From the NCBI GenBank assembly GCA_964446935.1, contig CAYUQI010000014.1:1-44267 (forward strand): a stretch of DNA of 44,267 nt, written 5' to 3'. The position numbers and the translations under genes are program-made. This document shows, piece after piece, positions 42,267 through 44,267 of this stretch. The notes beneath the pieces are model-generated. The model saw only the letters and a list, made by a program, of their open reading frames with translations. It had not been told where the DNA came from and ran no database searches. The first letter of the stretch is position 1. Each line of letters starts with the position of its first letter. This DNA is from UASB124 sp964446935 (GTDB taxonomy: Bacteria; Babelota; Babeliae; Babelales; RVW-14).

Positions 42267-43394
42267 TCATAGTTTGAATGTTTGAAGGAGATTAGGCGGC
42301 ACCTTGTGCACTTGTTCTTTAAGTTGTGGTAATGCTAGTAGCCCTGTTTTAGCATCGAGGTGACGTAATACTGACGCACTGTTAACAATACCGTTACGTA
42401 ATGCATCAGGTACGCTGTATCCAAGAAGCAGGCTTCCAACGAAACAGGAGCCAAATGCGTCACCAGCTCCAACAGTATTAGGTGCTGTAATTTCTATACT
42501 TGGGTGAAAGTAAATAGTATTGTCGGTGACGACATAGACGCCGTTTGCACCATTGGTTATGACAGCAATGCGAGGTCCCATTTTAAGAACTTCTTTAAAA
42601 AAATTGGTCATACTAAAATAAAGATTTTCACACAACAGTGGTAGCTGCATAAGATAAGGACGGTCATCGTGTATGTTTAACGCGCATGGATTAGTTGCAG
42701 AGGAACTTTCAAAAACGCGCTTGTATGTTTCGTCTGTTTCGACAAGTGCCAGCATAAATGTGCGTGCTTCGCTGCTATTGAGAATAAGTATATCAATATA
42801 TTGTAATGACTTTTTTAAGGTTAATGTTCCCTTAGCCAATTGACTGACGCCTGGATTTATAGCTACTGGAATTTTGTTTTGTTTAGCAAACGAGGCAATA
42901 TCAGGTAATAGTTTAGCGGAGTTGTTACTTAATGATGTGATATATAGTTGCTTGGTTTGTTTGATGTAATCGAACGGGAGTTTATCCAACTCTATATAAC
43001 TGTTGGCTCCGCGGTAGGCAAGGATAGTGTTATCGCCCTTGATCGTGTTGATGATGCAAGACACCCCTGTTTGATGTTGTGGTGATGTATACATAAAAGA
43101 TGTGTTGACGCCTTCTTTGTTGAGCGCTTGGATGATGTGATTGCCTGCTGCATCATGACCTACAACACAAAAGCAGGCAGAATCAAAGCCGAGCCGCTTG
43201 AATGCGGTGGCAGAGTTGGTGGCGCCTCCACCTGTCATATAAGTGAATTTTTCTATTTCAACTTTTTCTCCCGATTCAAAAAGCATGTAATTGTGAATGG
43301 CATTGCGTTTGTTAATGGTCATTGAATCGGCGCCTTCGTATTGCAAGAAGATGTCTTGCGTGGCGCCTCCGATGGTAAGGACTTTCATGGACAT
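42267..43394 (-). CDS. PfkB-family sugar/nucleoside kinase
   Basis: The protein has 375 residues. It shows the ribokinase/adenosine kinase family signatures: MKVLTIGGATQDIF at the start, GGGATNSA near 55-62, then the C-terminal NTVGAGDAFGSCF with the catalytic Asp and anion hole. The layout is closest to adenosine kinase-like or ribokinase-like members, but the substrate cannot be told. It is about 60 residues longer than typical ribokinases, with an insertion around 220-260. It lies six bases upstream of the PilN-like gene. The ribosome binding site is weak (AAAGATC). Confidence 0.9.
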   Translation of the reverse strand: MSMKVLTIGGATQDIFLQYEGADSMTINKRNAIHNYMLFESGEKVEIEKFTYMTGGGATNSATAFKRLGFDSACFCVVGHDAAGNHIIQALNKEGVNTSFMYTSPQHQTGVSCIINTIKGDNTILAYRGANSYIELDKLPFDYIKQTKQLYITSLSNNSAKLLPDIASFAKQNKIPVAINPGVSQLAKGTLTLKKSLQYIDILILNSSEARTFMLALVETDETYKRVFESSSATNPCALNIHDDRPYLMQLPLLCENLYFSMTNFFKEVLKMGPRIAVITNGANGVYVVTDNTIYFHPSIEITAPNTVGAGDAFGSCFVGSLLLGYSVPDALRNGIVNSASVLRHLDAKTGLLALPQLKEQVHKVPPNLLQTFKL

Positions 43395-43700
43395 AGGATC
43401 TTTCTTGCATAAGTTTTATACATTTCCTAAACATTAGCGCTTTTAGCACTATAAAAGCAAGAAATATATGCTGTATGCCTCTCTGCATTCCATCAAGTGT
43501 TACTAATGAGTTGGGCAAATTGGCATTACTTTTTGAAAGAGTTTCTTTAAGAGATCAATCCAGAAGATACATTATAAGAGTTGGCTATCAATACGATTTG
43601 AAAGAAGTGGATTTTTTTAATTCTTCATAATGGTTAAAAATCATAGAAAGTAGCCTCCCTGAGGCCTATTTGAAAAATATTAAAAAAACGAATATTTTTC

Positions 43701-43728
43701 TTTACATTGTGTCAAAATTTCTTATACT
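43701..43728 (+). promoter_or_regulatory. Promoter of the rRNA operon
   Basis: TTTACA at 43701-43706 and TATACT at 43723-43728 have a 16-nt spacer and match -35 and -10 boxes at five of six positions each. Transcription would start about 260 bp before mature 16S. The rest of 43395-43700 holds no gene; a short hairpin (GCTTTTA/TAAAAGC) lies at about 43438. Confidence 0.65.
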
Positions 43729-43979
43729 ACTACCTACAAATATGAACTCAGTGAAATTAACGAACGATAAAAATGCATGAGCTGAAAACAGAGAAATAAA
43801 GCTTTATGCATCTTTGTAAAAAAAACTTGCAAATCCTATAAAAACATCTAAAATGTTAAGCAAGTGAGCACGAAAAAGTGCTAAAAAAGTGAAAATTGGG
43901 GCGGTGTAGAAAATTTCGTTATCTTTGACATTCACAATGACAAATCCAAAGGTAACTTTAAAAATTACCTGAGGGTGAG

Positions 43980-43990
43980 GGCTCTTTAAA
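43980..43990 (+). promoter_or_regulatory. rRNA antitermination boxA
   Basis: GGCTCTTTAAA matches the boxA core (TGCTCTTTA) and lies directly before 16S rRNA, where NusB/NusE binding lets RNA polymerase resist termination. A short stem (AGCAC/GTGCT) near 43868 may be part of the leader. Confidence 0.6.
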
Positions 43991-43994
43991 TTTT

Positions 43995-44267
<273 letters not shown>

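Noticed and set aside
43395..43700. tRNA or small RNA gene before the rRNA promoter
   Set aside because: No cloverleaf pattern, CCA end or GTTC-A/G motif is visible; only a short hairpin near the PfkB start.

Overview
The window looks like a chromosomal piece of a small-genome, Gram-negative, probably host-dependent bacterium. LpxK (lipid A), diaminopimelate epimerase, YajC, NlpC/P60 enzymes and a WecA/MraY-type transferase indicate a diderm envelope. The many signal-peptide proteins of unknown family, the C11 (clostripain) peptidase, the Sel1/TPR protein and the DUF2608/DUF952 proteins suggest an intracellular lineage. Together with the 5' end of a divergent 16S rRNA, this fits Candidatus Dependentiae (TM6). 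That placement is an inference from gene style, not a database match.

Layout. 0-3 kb (+): the tail of yajC, a ComEC N-terminal-only protein and a C11 peptidase, closed by a terminator. 3-10 kb: a family-4 uracil-DNA glycosylase, then a minus-strand block of two tandemly duplicated secreted pairs (two SH3-NlpC/P60 proteins, one apparently catalytically dead, and two Rossmann-like proteins), then a divergent membrane protein. 10-17 kb: a cysteine synthase/CBS-like enzyme with dapF, a Sel1/TPR protein with a partner, a signal-peptide ATP-grasp protein, hisS and trmB. 17-24 kb: PHP phosphatase, DUF952, a CPT-like kinase, a short-chain dehydrogenase split by a false assembly gap, Nudix, NTF2-like, HAD, an exported PLP desulfhydrase and endonuclease IV. 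25-31 kb (-): nusA-infB-lpxK-glycosyltransferase operon.

31.09-31.42 kb holds the most striking non-coding structure. An AT-rich segment is followed by TAG/TAA trinucleotides, a GC patch and ten DnaA-box-like 9-mers, eight of them in two mirror-image arrays spaced 10-12 bp. The plus strand changes from C-rich to G-rich across this point even though genes on both sides are on the minus strand. I read it as the probable chromosomal origin, oriC. The rRNA operon at the right edge runs away from it, as expected.

31.6-44 kb (-): an extreme low-complexity SR/RGG/aromatic-repeat protein, an operon with a membrane-anchored superoxide dismutase, a DUF2807 adhesin-like protein, a MutS-type ATPase with a signal peptide and two membrane segments, an HTH/DUF2975 regulatory pair with its own promoter, rpsA-ndk, a PilN-like protein and a PfkB kinase. 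The rRNA promoter, boxA and the first ~270 nt of 16S follow on the plus strand.

A theme across the window is that enzymes normally found in the cytoplasm (ATP-grasp, SDR, PLP desulfhydrase, SOD, MutS ATPase, Rossmann-like pair) carry N-terminal signal peptides or anchors. Several need ATP or NAD(P)H, which the periplasm lacks, so export to a host cell is a reasonable hypothesis.
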